In this document: positions 1 to 7,789 of the stretch, piece after piece
Numbering within the stretch: the first letter of the stretch is position 1
How the letters are laid out: each line of letters starts with the position of its first letter
Assembly: GCA_964614375.1 (NCBI GenBank)
Contig: CAZTLI010000027.1
Span: 1 to 22,765 of the forward strand
DNA length: 22,765 nt
Direction of reading: 5' to 3'
Origin: CAZTLI01 sp964614375
GTDB taxonomy: Bacteria > Chloroflexota > Anaerolineae > Aggregatilineales > Phototrophicaceae
Notes under the pieces: model-generated
Told to the model about the DNA's origin: nothing
Database searches by the model: none
What the model saw: only the letters and a program-made list of their open reading frames with translations
Made by a program: the position numbers and the translations under genes

Positions 1-2
1 AG

Positions 3-1046
3 GCGGGTCGGCTCGAAGCGGCGGTGACACATGGCAATCGTGCGGTTGAAGACGCCCGCGCCCAGGATGACCATTTAACGGCAGCCCGCGCGCTGATGAC
101 ACTCGGACATACCTATAACCGGCTGGGCGATAACCCCGCTGCTCGTGCTTGTTATGCCGAGTGTCTGGCGTTGGCACGCCAGCTCAATAATCCGGTGGGC
201 ATTGCCACCAGCCTGAACAATCTCGGCACCATCGCCACGCGCGAAGGCGACTATCACACCGCGCGCGACTATCACGAGGAGAGTCTATCCATCCACCGCC
301 AGATGGGTGTGCTGGGTGCGATTGCCGGCAGTCTGAACAATTATGGCTCGGTACTGTGGGCGCTGGATGAACTGGAAGAGGCACAGGCCGCTTTTGAAGA
401 GAGCGCGACACTCCGGCGCACACTGGGCGATATGAGCGGTCTGGCGAGTACACTCAACAATCTGGGCGCAATCACCGGCGCGCGCAAGCAGTTTACCGCC
501 GCCCGTGACCACCTGACCCGGGCGTTGAATATCGCGCTCGGCAGCCAGCACCGCCCGATGGAAGCGGCAGTCCTGACCACGCTCGGTACAGTGGCGCGCG
601 ACGCGGGCGATTATGAAACCGCACTGCGCCATTACACCGCCAGCCGCGCGATTTTGACCGAAATCCGTCACCCGTTTCCATTGTGTGAATGTGTGCTGAA
701 CACCAGCTTTGTCCATATCCAGCAGGGAGATGCCGCCGCCGCCCGTACCGAACTGCAATCGGCACTGGCTATCGCCCATGAAATCGACACTGTGCCGCTG
801 CTGCTGTGGGCGATTATTGGTTATGCCCATCTGCGCCTGCTGGCAAACGACGCCAAAAGCGCCGCCCACTACGCTGGACTGGTCAACGCCAGCCGCAATC
901 GGTTGGAATTTCGCGTCCGTGAACACCTCAACGACCTGCGCGCACAACTGGAACAAACCCTCTCGCCCGATGATTTACAATCCGCCTTCGACACTGGCGC
1001 ATCCCTCGATTTAGAGACCATCGTCCAGGAATTGTTGGGCAAGTAA
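3..1046 (+). CDS. TPR-repeat protein, C-terminal part (5' end outside window)
   Basis: The reading frame is open from the left edge and the residues before the first possible GTG (position 24) already look like a TPR helix (AGRLEAAV), so this is the end of a longer gene. About 347 residues are visible. They contain repeats of roughly 40 residues with recurring SLNNLG, SLNNYG, TLNNLG and TTLGTVARDAGDY segments, typical of kinesin-light-chain type TPR arrays. The last 60 residues are non-repetitive (FRVREHLNDLRAQLEQTL, then ETIVQELLGK). TPR arrays bind proteins. In related bacteria such tails often end large regulators with an N-terminal NTPase or adenylate cyclase domain, but no such domain is visible here, so the role is unknown. 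The gene has no partner on its right: the next gene starts 95 bp downstream. Confidence 0.9.
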   Translation, partial: AGRLEAAVTHGNRAVEDARAQDDHLTAARALMTLGHTYNRLGDNPAARACYAECLALARQLNNPVGIATSLNNLGTIATREGDYHTARDYHEESLSIHRQMGVLGAIAGSLNNYGSVLWALDELEEAQAAFEESATLRRTLGDMSGLASTLNNLGAITGARKQFTAARDHLTRALNIALGSQHRPMEAAVLTTLGTVARDAGDYETALRHYTASRAILTEIRHPFPLCECVLNTSFVHIQQGDAAAARTELQSALAIAHEIDTVPLLLWAIIGYAHLRLLANDAKSAAHYAGLVNASRNRLEFRVREHLNDLRAQLEQTLSPDDLQSAFDTGASLDLETIVQELLGK

Positions 1047-1141
1047 TCCTCCCACAACCAGGTCACGACACATTAATCCCCGGACTTGACGAGTCATGAT
1101 ATAGTGAGAACTGGCGTTTTTCACAGCAGCGAAGGATCATC

Positions 1142-1993
1142 ATGTCGGTACTGTCTCGTCCCACCTTCACCAATGGCATCATCGCCCGCGCCGAATTCCG
1201 GCATCAACGTTTTGTCATCAACAGCGCCCGCGCCGGTCGTATCTGGATTGCGCTGGCTTTGATTATGCTCGTCCCGGCGCTGCTGGGGTCGCTTGCCTTC
1301 ACCGCGCTCGCCCTGGCGGAACCCTTCTTGCCACAACTGGCAGAACTGCGTAACGCCAGCCTATTCGGAGATGTGTTGTTCCTCACGATTGCGATGAACT
1401 TTTCGTTGTATCCTGTCGTGTCATTGATTTTATTTGGATTGGGCGCGAACACCATCAATCGCGAGAAACGCGGCAAAACGTGGGACAATCTGCGCTTGAC
1501 GGGACAGTCAGCAGCGCAAATTGTGCATGGCAAATGGTGGGCGACAATGTGGGCGCTCAATGGCGACTTGATGATGGTGGCGCTGCTGCGCTTTGGGTTG
1601 GTGGCGGCGGCTGTGGCATGGTTAAATCCACTGTTCCTCATTCGCTGGCCTGATTTCCCACAGATGCAGCCCGTTCTCGGTCTACCGCCTGTCCTCGTCC
1701 ATCTGCCTGTCCTGATAGGCATCGCCATCGTCTACACATTTTTGGATGGGGCCTTGACCGTGGCACTGGGCATAATCGGCTCACTGATCGAAACGGGTGG
1801 CCCCGCGCTGACCATTGTATTTCTTGGGGCGCGCTTCTTCCTGACTGGATTAGCCCTGTGGTTCATGGCGGTGACATTTGCCGTCGTTTTCGCGGGGGGC
1901 TGGTGGTATATCCCGCTGACTCTGACGGGCTGGGTGGTCTATGGACTGGTCATCTGGGGATTGCTGCGGATTGCGCGGGCGCTTGTGGGTTAG
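1142..1993 (+). CDS. ABC-2-like polytopic membrane protein
   Basis: A 283-residue hydrophobic protein with about six membrane segments (near residues 33-60, 78-100, 140-160, 185-215, 225-250 and 255-278). After the second segment a cytoplasmic stretch reads NREKRGKTWDNLRLTGQSAA and ends in VHGKWW. Glu followed by Thr-Trp-x-x-Leu and a Gly-Lys is the pattern of ABC-2 type permeases, where this loop follows the second helix. This supports a permease role, but no ATPase subunit lies beside it and no substrate can be named. ATG at 1142 follows an AAGGAT at 1133-1138, a weak and close ribosome site. The gene ends 2 bp before the convergent phosphatidylcholine synthase gene, so the two must share a termination region. 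It could instead be an unrelated membrane protein. Confidence 0.75.
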   Translation: MSVLSRPTFTNGIIARAEFRHQRFVINSARAGRIWIALALIMLVPALLGSLAFTALALAEPFLPQLAELRNASLFGDVLFLTIAMNFSLYPVVSLILFGLGANTINREKRGKTWDNLRLTGQSAAQIVHGKWWATMWALNGDLMMVALLRFGLVAAAVAWLNPLFLIRWPDFPQMQPVLGLPPVLVHLPVLIGIAIVYTFLDGALTVALGIIGSLIETGGPALTIVFLGARFFLTGLALWFMAVTFAVVFAGGWWYIPLTLTGWVVYGLVIWGLLRIARALVG

Positions 1994-1995
1994 GG

Positions 1996-2742
1996 TTACG
2001 ACGACCGAACCGCGCGCATGGACGGGTCTTCGAGATTGCCGCGCCGAATCTGCCAATCGACATAGAAGCTGGCGGCCATGTAATAGACCGGGAAGAATAA
2101 ACTCAGCGCGACCATCGCAGCGGGCGGTTGTGCCAGCGTGAGCATATAAACGACCATCACCAGCCAGATGGCGGTGAAGCCCCATGTGGTGCGCCACAAC
2201 ACATCACCCTTCGACGGATACAGATAGCGCGTCGGGATGAACGACAAAATCGCGGGGACGACGATGAGCAGCACAGCGACTATCGGCGTCGGTTGCAGCC
2301 AGAACAAATACAGCGCCACCACGCTCCAATAACTGGGAAAACCGAGAAAGAAATCGTCATCGGTCTTCATGTTGACCTGCCCATAGGCATACAACGTCGC
2401 CAGGACGGGCACGGCTGTCCACAGGGGATGCGGCAGCAGCTGCTGCGACCACATGATGAAGACCGGAATCCAGACGAATGTGAACACATCAACCACATTA
2501 TCGACCATGCCGCCATCAAAACCGGGCAGCGCCTCACGCACCCGCACGCGCCGCGCCAGCATCCCGTCGGTGGCATCAATCAGCATCGTCACGACCAGCA
2601 AGCCGAAGGCATCGCGAATGCGACCTTCGGCAGCGGCATACAGCGCGAACATACCCACTATCGCGCCAGAAGCGGTATACAGATGCACTCCCCACGCCGC
2701 GAGTTGTCTCTGTCGGTTTCCAGTCAACGATTTGATACTCAT
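1996..2742 (-). CDS. pcs: Phosphatidylcholine synthase (CDP-alcohol phosphatidyltransferase family)
   Basis: This enzyme condenses CDP-diacylglycerol with choline to give phosphatidylcholine and CMP at the inner membrane. The 248-residue protein has about eight membrane segments and the CDP-alcohol phosphotransferase motif: D56, D59, G60, A63, R64, G77, D81 and D85. The gap between R64 and G77 is 12 residues rather than the usual 8, the variant seen in bacterial Pcs enzymes. Further Pcs-like stretches are FFLGFPSYWSVVALYLF and IPTRYLYPSKGDVLWRTT. I chose the ATG at 2742 rather than the TTG at 2751: GAG lies 10 bases before the ATG but only 2 before the TTG. The gene stands alone. A different CDP-alcohol transferase is possible but less likely given these segments. 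Choline must come from outside, since no methylation route is visible here. Confidence 0.85.
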   Translation of the reverse strand: MSIKSLTGNRQRQLAAWGVHLYTASGAIVGMFALYAAAEGRIRDAFGLLVVTMLIDATDGMLARRVRVREALPGFDGGMVDNVVDVFTFVWIPVFIMWSQQLLPHPLWTAVPVLATLYAYGQVNMKTDDDFFLGFPSYWSVVALYLFWLQPTPIVAVLLIVVPAILSFIPTRYLYPSKGDVLWRTTWGFTAIWLVMVVYMLTLAQPPAAMVALSLFFPVYYMAASFYVDWQIRRGNLEDPSMRAVRSS

Positions 2743-2906
2743 AGTAAGCAATCTCTATTCTGTCTTCGGGACACTGTATTTGCAAACAAAGCCTCTGGCT
2801 GCTGGACTTCCCGGTAAATTGTTTATTGCCAGGCATAGATAGGTGTTTCAAACGATCCAGCGTTTAATCTGACTGACCGCGCGCTGATTCGCCCTGCACA
2901 ACGTGC

Positions 2907-3578
2907 TTAATCGCCTACGTCGGGCGCTGTGGCGTGCCGTTTGCGCCGACGCCGATAAATATACCACACGACCAGCAGCGCAATCACCACATACCAGACA
3001 TTCTCGTAAACCGTCATGATGTCCAGCACCCGTTCCCATTCACTGCCCAGCCAGTAGCCCAGCAGCGAAAACGGCGCAATCCACAGAGTCGCCCCAACAG
3101 CGGTATACAGCAAAAAGGGCAGAAGCGACATTCGCGCCACACCCGCTGGAATCGACACCACGCCATGTACCAGCGGCATGATTCGCGCCACCAGTACAAT
3201 CACACCACCGCGCCGCTTGAACAATTCCAGCGCCCGGTCATATTCTTCTACCGACACGAAATGCAGATTCAATCGCCACAACCGCAGATGTCCATAACGT
3301 GCGACGGCTGTACGCGCCCGTTCTTCACCCAGATAATAACCCAGACTGTAATAGACAATCGCGCCAATCAGCGACCCGATGACCCCCGCAGCAATAATTT
3401 CGACAATCGTGATGCGCCCGTCGAACGCCAATTTTCCCGCCAGTGGATACAAAATCTCCGATGGCGTGGGCGGGAACATATTCTCCAGAAAGGCGATGAG
3501 TGTGATTCCCGGCGTACCCAGCCCGGTGACGATTTGTTCAACCCATGCGGTGAGCGCCTGAATGATGTCTGCTAGCAA
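2907..3578 (-). CDS. DedA-family (VTT domain) membrane protein
   Basis: A 223-residue integral membrane protein of the DedA/Tvp38 family, which is linked to lipid carrier or phospholipid translocation and envelope homeostasis. Signature segments are FLENMFPPTPSEILYPLAG near the N-terminus and ARIMPLVHGVVSIPAGVARM in the second half, with the conserved Glu, Pro and Arg residues of the family. A final membrane segment is followed by a basic tail (YRRRRKRH). A longer frame runs upstream to 3632, but a TTG at 3578 has AAGAGG six bases before it, while the upstream ATGs have none, and the added residues are polar and unlike DedA N-termini; TTG is therefore taken as start. A TATAAT-like -10 lies about 108 bases upstream (3686-3691, minus strand). 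Substrate unknown. Confidence 0.87.
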   Translation of the reverse strand: MLADIIQALTAWVEQIVTGLGTPGITLIAFLENMFPPTPSEILYPLAGKLAFDGRITIVEIIAAGVIGSLIGAIVYYSLGYYLGEERARTAVARYGHLRLWRLNLHFVSVEEYDRALELFKRRGGVIVLVARIMPLVHGVVSIPAGVARMSLLPFLLYTAVGATLWIAPFSLLGYWLGSEWERVLDIMTVYENVWYVVIALLVVWYIYRRRRKRHATAPDVGD

Positions 3579-3811
3579 GGTATGCCTCTTGGTTTCTGAC
3601 TCTGGCTCAAACAACGGGCTTCTACCCATCACAAGGCATTACAACACCCTGTCTTACATCAGGTCGCGCCTTTGATCTATTTCATATTATAGTCCACAGC
3701 GGCACAGCCTGAACACCCGCGCCTGAACCTTATCGGATGTGACAGCGCGTTTCGCTATACAATGGAAGTGCCTATTACGAACTATTTACGAGAACATAAG
3801 GATACAGACCG

Positions 3812-5032
3812 ATGGCAATTGTCTATTTAACTCCGACTGACGATGGACTACGGCTGCGCCTGAAACCCGTCGATGGCACACCGGTGGGTCAGGCCAATCT
3901 GGGCGATGTGTTGACAGCGCTGGAAATGGAGAGCGTGGTACGCAGCAAATTGGGCGTCGAAGGCCAGTGGCTCAAAATTCGCACACCGGGCGGTGTCGAT
4001 GGTTATGCAGCCGCGTGGTTCATGAAAGAATATTTCGGTCAAAAGCCGATTCCGCCGTCTGCGCCCACATTACCCCCGCCAGAGACCGCCCCAAAACCCA
4101 CTGCTGTTGCCGCTGCCGCCAACGCCAATTATCTGGGCATCAATCTCGACCCGTATCATCCGCTCGGCAAACCCGAACCCGGACGACTCGGCGGATTGGG
4201 CTGGGTGCGGCTGGCTTATAATGTGTCGGCAGCCAAAGGCTCGGAAGACATCGACGCGGCCTATAATTTTTATCGCCCCATCATCGAACAATACGCCAGA
4301 GCGGGTTACAAGGTCATGTTCGCCGTCACCCATCAGACCTATGGCGAAGGCAAAAACGAATTCTGGCCCTGGCCCAATATGACGCGCGAAAAATGGCAAA
4401 CCCTGTCCAATCGTCTGGCGGATATGATGAGCAGTATCATGAAGCAGTATGAGAACAGCGGCCTGATTCACTGCTGGCAAATCTGGAATGAGCAGGATGC
4501 GCCCATTGGTGCGGCGGCATCTGTGCCCATGTCGCCCGAAAATTATGCCCTGCTGCTCTCGACGGTGATTCCGGCGGTGCGCGCCGTCGATCCCAATGTC
4601 AAGGTCATCACAGGTGGGCATACACGCGGGCCGGTCGATGGCGGCAATTATGCCCGTGCGACAATTAAAGCCATGACCAGCGTCAAACCCGATGGCGTCG
4701 CCTTCCATCCATATGGACGTGGGGTGCGTCCCGGCACACGGTATGCCAATTGGGGACATATCGAAGAATCGCTGGCGGCCTATACGTCGATTATGCCGGA
4801 TACGCCCGTGTGGATTACGGAATGGGGCGCGCTCGATAAAGAAGGCGACCCGGCAGACAATCTCGCTAAATACGCCAAAGACTTCATCACCTATATCAAC
4901 GATAACTATCCCGGCAAGGTGGCGGCGGCTATCTGGTATGCGTGGGCGATGGGAATGCACAATGGTTACGGTCTTGTTGGACGCGATGACCGCCCGCTCG
5001 ACCCGCTGTACAGCACATTTCTGTCGCTGTAA
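3812..5032 (+). CDS. SH3-domain plus clan GH-A (GH39-like) glycoside hydrolase
   Basis: 406 residues in three parts. Residues 3-75 form a bacterial SH3 domain (GLRLRLKPVDG, then WLKIRTPGGVDGYAAAWFM), which usually binds peptidoglycan or other polymers. Residues 78-103 are a Pro/Ala linker. Residues 106-406 are a TIM-barrel glycosidase: Asn226-Glu227 in WQIWNEQD matches the acid/base of clan GH-A, His299 lies in AFHPYG, and Glu337 in WITEWGALD matches the nucleophile after strand 7. The spacing suits a retaining enzyme of the GH39/GH5-like group; the sugar cannot be named. There is no signal peptide: the protein starts straight into the SH3 fold, odd for a wall-binding enzyme. AAGGAT lies 10 bases before the ATG, and a strong terminator follows, so it is a single-gene transcript. 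Confidence 0.85.
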   Translation: MAIVYLTPTDDGLRLRLKPVDGTPVGQANLGDVLTALEMESVVRSKLGVEGQWLKIRTPGGVDGYAAAWFMKEYFGQKPIPPSAPTLPPPETAPKPTAVAAAANANYLGINLDPYHPLGKPEPGRLGGLGWVRLAYNVSAAKGSEDIDAAYNFYRPIIEQYARAGYKVMFAVTHQTYGEGKNEFWPWPNMTREKWQTLSNRLADMMSSIMKQYENSGLIHCWQIWNEQDAPIGAAASVPMSPENYALLLSTVIPAVRAVDPNVKVITGGHTRGPVDGGNYARATIKAMTSVKPDGVAFHPYGRGVRPGTRYANWGHIEESLAAYTSIMPDTPVWITEWGALDKEGDPADNLAKYAKDFITYINDNYPGKVAAAIWYAWAMGMHNGYGLVGRDDRPLDPLYSTFLSL

Positions 5033-5048
5033 TGCCCTACAAACTGTC

Positions 5049-5077
5049 AACCGGAGGTCACCTGCCTCCGGTTTTTT
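5049..5077 (+). terminator. Rho-independent terminator of the glycosidase gene
   Basis: AACCGGAGG (5049-5057) pairs perfectly with CCTCCGGTT (5065-5073) around a 7-base loop, and the right arm runs into six T residues (5072-5077). It sits 17 bases after the glycosidase stop codon, the expected place for a factor-independent terminator. Confidence 0.92.
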
Positions 5078-5221
5078 GTGTTTCGGCGCCGCATGATGCC
5101 AAGGGGAGATGTGCAGAAGCGCCTGATAAGCAGGGACAACAGGATAATATTATGTAATGTATTATGCTGATTGGCGCGAATTGGCAAGTCACTATCATGC
5201 AGGCGGTAAGGCCGATTCGCA

Positions 5222-5250
5222 TTGACGCGCGGGGATAACAGGCGTATAAT
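5222..5250 (+). promoter_or_regulatory. Near-consensus sigma70-type promoter of the metal ATPase
   Basis: TTGACG at 5222-5227 and TATAAT at 5245-5250 are separated by exactly 17 bases. This predicts a transcript start near 5257 and a leader of about 60 bases before the ATPase ATG at 5319. It is the best promoter match in the window. Confidence 0.8.
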
Positions 5251-5257
5251 CAGGCTG

Positions 5258-5283
5258 AATATATAAGTGGTTACACATATATT
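5258..5283. promoter_or_regulatory. Candidate metal-sensor operator (AT-rich inverted repeat)
   Basis: AATATAT (5258-5264) and ATATATT (5277-5283) form a perfect 7-bp inverted repeat with a 12-base spacer, starting right at the predicted transcript start of the ATPase gene. An imperfect extension pairs AAGTG with CAC. ArsR/SmtB and MerR-type sensors bind AT-rich dyads in such places. No regulator gene is adjacent, so its binder is unknown. Confidence 0.5.
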
Positions 5284-5318
5284 GAGACACGGTATCACCT
5301 GAAAGGCAGCAAACGACG

Positions 5319-7526
5319 ATGACACACACCCATTCCCCCACCTCACAGAAACATATCTACGAAATCGGCGGCATGGACTGCGCCAACTGTGCCCGCGAGG
5401 TCGAAACGGGCGTCAGCAAACTCGATGGTGTGGAATTCGCCAGCGTGGAATATACGACCGGCAAGCTGCAACTCATTGGCGATGTGCCGTTTGACATTTT
5501 GCAGCGGCGGGTGGAGTCGCTTGGCAAAACCATCGCACCACCACAGGCCGAACCGGTTCAAACTGCCAGCAAACGCGGCGGAGTCATCGGCTTCTGGGAT
5601 TATTTACGGGCGCGTCAGGATACCCGATTGGCCCTCGTCGGTGGCGCGGGAATCATCCTGACACTCGTGCTGTCGCTGTTGTTGACTCTGCCTGAAAACG
5701 TGATCGGCCTGCTCTATACCGCATCCATGGCGATTGCGTTGTATCCGATTGCCAGAAGCGGCCTGAATACGCTGCGAATCAACCACACATTCAGCATCAA
5801 TCTGCTGATGTCGATTGCGGCGGTTGGGGCGGTGATTATCGGTGAATTTCTGGAAGGCGCGACGGTGATTTTCCTGTTTGCTGTTGGCGAGGCGTTGGAA
5901 GGTTACACCGCAGACCGCGCCCGCGATAGTCTGCGCCAGTTGCTGGCACTCGCACCCAATGAAGCGCTTCGCGTGCAGGATGGGGTCGAGACCGTCGTGC
6001 CTGTGCGTGATTTGCGCGTGGATGATGCAATTCTAGTCAAACCGGGCGAACGCATCCCAATGGACGGCGACATCACCTCCGGCAGCAGCGGGGTCAATCA
6101 AGCGCCGATTACCGGCGAGAGTATGCCCGTGCATAAAACCGCTGGCGACCCGGTTTTCGCGGGGACGATTAATGGCGATGGCGCGCTGCACATCCGTGTG
6201 ACCCATCTAGCACAAGACAATACCCTCAGCCGGATTATCCAGATGGTGGAAGCAGCGCAAGGGACGCGCGCACCGAGTCAACGCCTGATTGATCGTTTCG
6301 CCCAGAGCTATACACCTGCTGTCGTGGTGATTGCCCTGCTGGTGGCGATAGTGCCGCCGCTGGTCTTCAATCAGCCTTTTTATGACACACCTGATGGGCA
6401 CGGTTGGTTGTATCGGGCGCTGGCGATGCTGGTGATTGCCTGTCCATGTGCGCTGGTCATCAGCACGCCCGTGACCGTCATCAGCGCCATTACAGCAGCA
6501 GCACGGCGTGGTGTCCTCATCAAAGGCGGCGCCCATCTGGAATCATTAGGGACGGTCAAAGCCATTGCCTTCGATAAAACGGGCACATTGACGCAGGGCA
6601 AGCCCGTCGTGACGCATTGGCGCGCGGTTGAGTGCGACCTTGAACGCGATACCTGTGATACCTGCGGTGACGTATTAGCCTTAGCCTCTGCCGTCGAAAG
6701 CCGCAGCACGCATCCGCTGGCGCAGGCGGTGACCACTGCCGCCTACGAACGCGGACTGGCATCGGCCTATACACCGGCTGAATCGGTTGAGGTGCTGTCG
6801 GGAAGGGGTGTGCAGGGCACGATTGACGGCAAACGAGTCACGGTCGGCAGCCATGCGCTGTTCGATGCTGAATATCCCCACAGCGAGACCCTCTGCGCGC
6901 AGGTGCGGGACGCCGAAGCCCGCGGTCAGACGGCGATGCTGCTCTCCGAAGGTGACCATGTGCGTGGTTATATCACCGTAGCAGACGAAGCCCGCGCCGA
7001 TAGTCAATCGGTCATTGGGGACTTGCGGCAGATGGGCATCCAGACGGTGATGCTGACAGGCGATAATGCCACAGTCGCGGAAGCCATCGGTCAGCAGGTG
7101 GGTGTGGACGATGTGCGCGCCAATTTGCTGCCTGCGGATAAGGTCGATGCGGTGCGGGGTTTGCTCAAGCAGTATGGACGGGTGGCGATGGTCGGCGACG
7201 GCATCAACGATACACCCGCACTGGCGATGGCGACGGTTGGCGTGGCGATGGGGGGCGCTGGTAGCGCGCAGGCGATGGAAACCGCCGACATCGCGCTCAT
7301 GGCAGATGATTTGACTCAACTGCCGTTTGCTGTGCGGCTATCTCGCTTCGCCCGGCGGTTGATTCAGCAGAATGTGGCGTTGAGCTTTGGCATGAAGCTG
7401 CTGTTTATGCTGTTGGCGCTGTTTGGCGCGGCATCGTTGTGGATGGCGGTTTTCGCCGATGTCGGCATGGCGGTGATCGTCACGCTCAATGGGATGCGCC
7501 CCCTGCGGAATAAGACAAAAGCGTAA
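5319..7526 (+). CDS. zntA: P1B-2-type Zn/Cd/Pb-exporting ATPase
   Basis: A 735-residue heavy-metal exporter of the inner membrane, driven by ATP. In order: an N-terminal HMA domain with GMDCANC (18-24) after a His-containing start (MTHTHS); membrane helices at about 105-190; actuator loop with TGES (265-268); the metal-site helix with CPC (375-377) in CPCALVISTP; the phosphorylated Asp in DKTGTLT (419-425); HP of the nucleotide domain (465-466); TGD near 577; GDGIND near 623. The last helices carry GMKLLF and FADVGMAV; a Lys and an Asp at these places typify the ZntA/CadA group for divalent Zn, Cd and Pb rather than copper pumps. An extra Cys cluster (C439, C446, C449) lies in the nucleotide domain. 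AAAGG upstream is the only, rather distant, ribosome site. No sensor gene is next to it. Confidence 0.95.
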   Translation: MTHTHSPTSQKHIYEIGGMDCANCAREVETGVSKLDGVEFASVEYTTGKLQLIGDVPFDILQRRVESLGKTIAPPQAEPVQTASKRGGVIGFWDYLRARQDTRLALVGGAGIILTLVLSLLLTLPENVIGLLYTASMAIALYPIARSGLNTLRINHTFSINLLMSIAAVGAVIIGEFLEGATVIFLFAVGEALEGYTADRARDSLRQLLALAPNEALRVQDGVETVVPVRDLRVDDAILVKPGERIPMDGDITSGSSGVNQAPITGESMPVHKTAGDPVFAGTINGDGALHIRVTHLAQDNTLSRIIQMVEAAQGTRAPSQRLIDRFAQSYTPAVVVIALLVAIVPPLVFNQPFYDTPDGHGWLYRALAMLVIACPCALVISTPVTVISAITAAARRGVLIKGGAHLESLGTVKAIAFDKTGTLTQGKPVVTHWRAVECDLERDTCDTCGDVLALASAVESRSTHPLAQAVTTAAYERGLASAYTPAESVEVLSGRGVQGTIDGKRVTVGSHALFDAEYPHSETLCAQVRDAEARGQTAMLLSEGDHVRGYITVADEARADSQSVIGDLRQMGIQTVMLTGDNATVAEAIGQQVGVDDVRANLLPADKVDAVRGLLKQYGRVAMVGDGINDTPALAMATVGVAMGGAGSAQAMETADIALMADDLTQLPFAVRLSRFARRLIQQNVALSFGMKLLFMLLALFGAASLWMAVFADVGMAVIVTLNGMRPLRNKTKA

Positions 7527-7789
7527 AAGCGGTTAAACGCAAAGTCATGAAGCTGTAAAAGACGCACGAATCCATTTCGCACCGGGATTCTTGTGGATGA
7601 AATTTGCTCGATTTGCGCGTTGAATAGATATCAGCAGCTAACGGGCGAAACGAGTGTATCTCCTGTGTCGTGTGGAAACCAACACCTAATCCCTAATACG
7701 CCTTCCCTTTTCACCGACACTCACCCCTGCGCTGCTGCCATAAATCGACTACACTGATAGCGGGATCGGCGACAGCCAGGGTAGTATCT

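Noticed and set aside
1086..1105. TTGACG and TATAGT upstream of the ABC-2-like gene as promoter
   Set aside because: Spacer is only 8 bases and the -10 is not extended; not convincing.
2128..2817. Open frame of 229 codons antisense to phosphatidylcholine synthase
   Set aside because: His/Arg/Gln-rich low-complexity product, no ribosome site, overlaps a clear enzyme gene.
3738..3763. TGTGACA and TACAAT upstream of the glycosidase gene as promoter
   Set aside because: Spacer of about 13 bases and an imperfect -35; left uncalled, though a promoter must lie in this 233-bp gap.
4070..5050. Long open frame (326 codons) antisense to the glycosidase gene
   Set aside because: His/Arg/Ile-rich mosaic without domain features, fully covered by a gene with catalytic motifs; a shadow caused by the codon bias of the real gene.
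6681..7319. Open frame of 212 codons antisense to the metal ATPase
   Set aside because: No motif and Cys/His-rich composition typical of antisense frames; the sense strand encodes an unmistakable ATPase.
7568..7590. GAATCC / GGATTC hairpin after the metal ATPase gene as terminator
   Set aside because: Only a 6-bp stem with an 11-base loop and no T run; too weak to call. The 263-bp gap 7527-7789 otherwise shows nothing definite.
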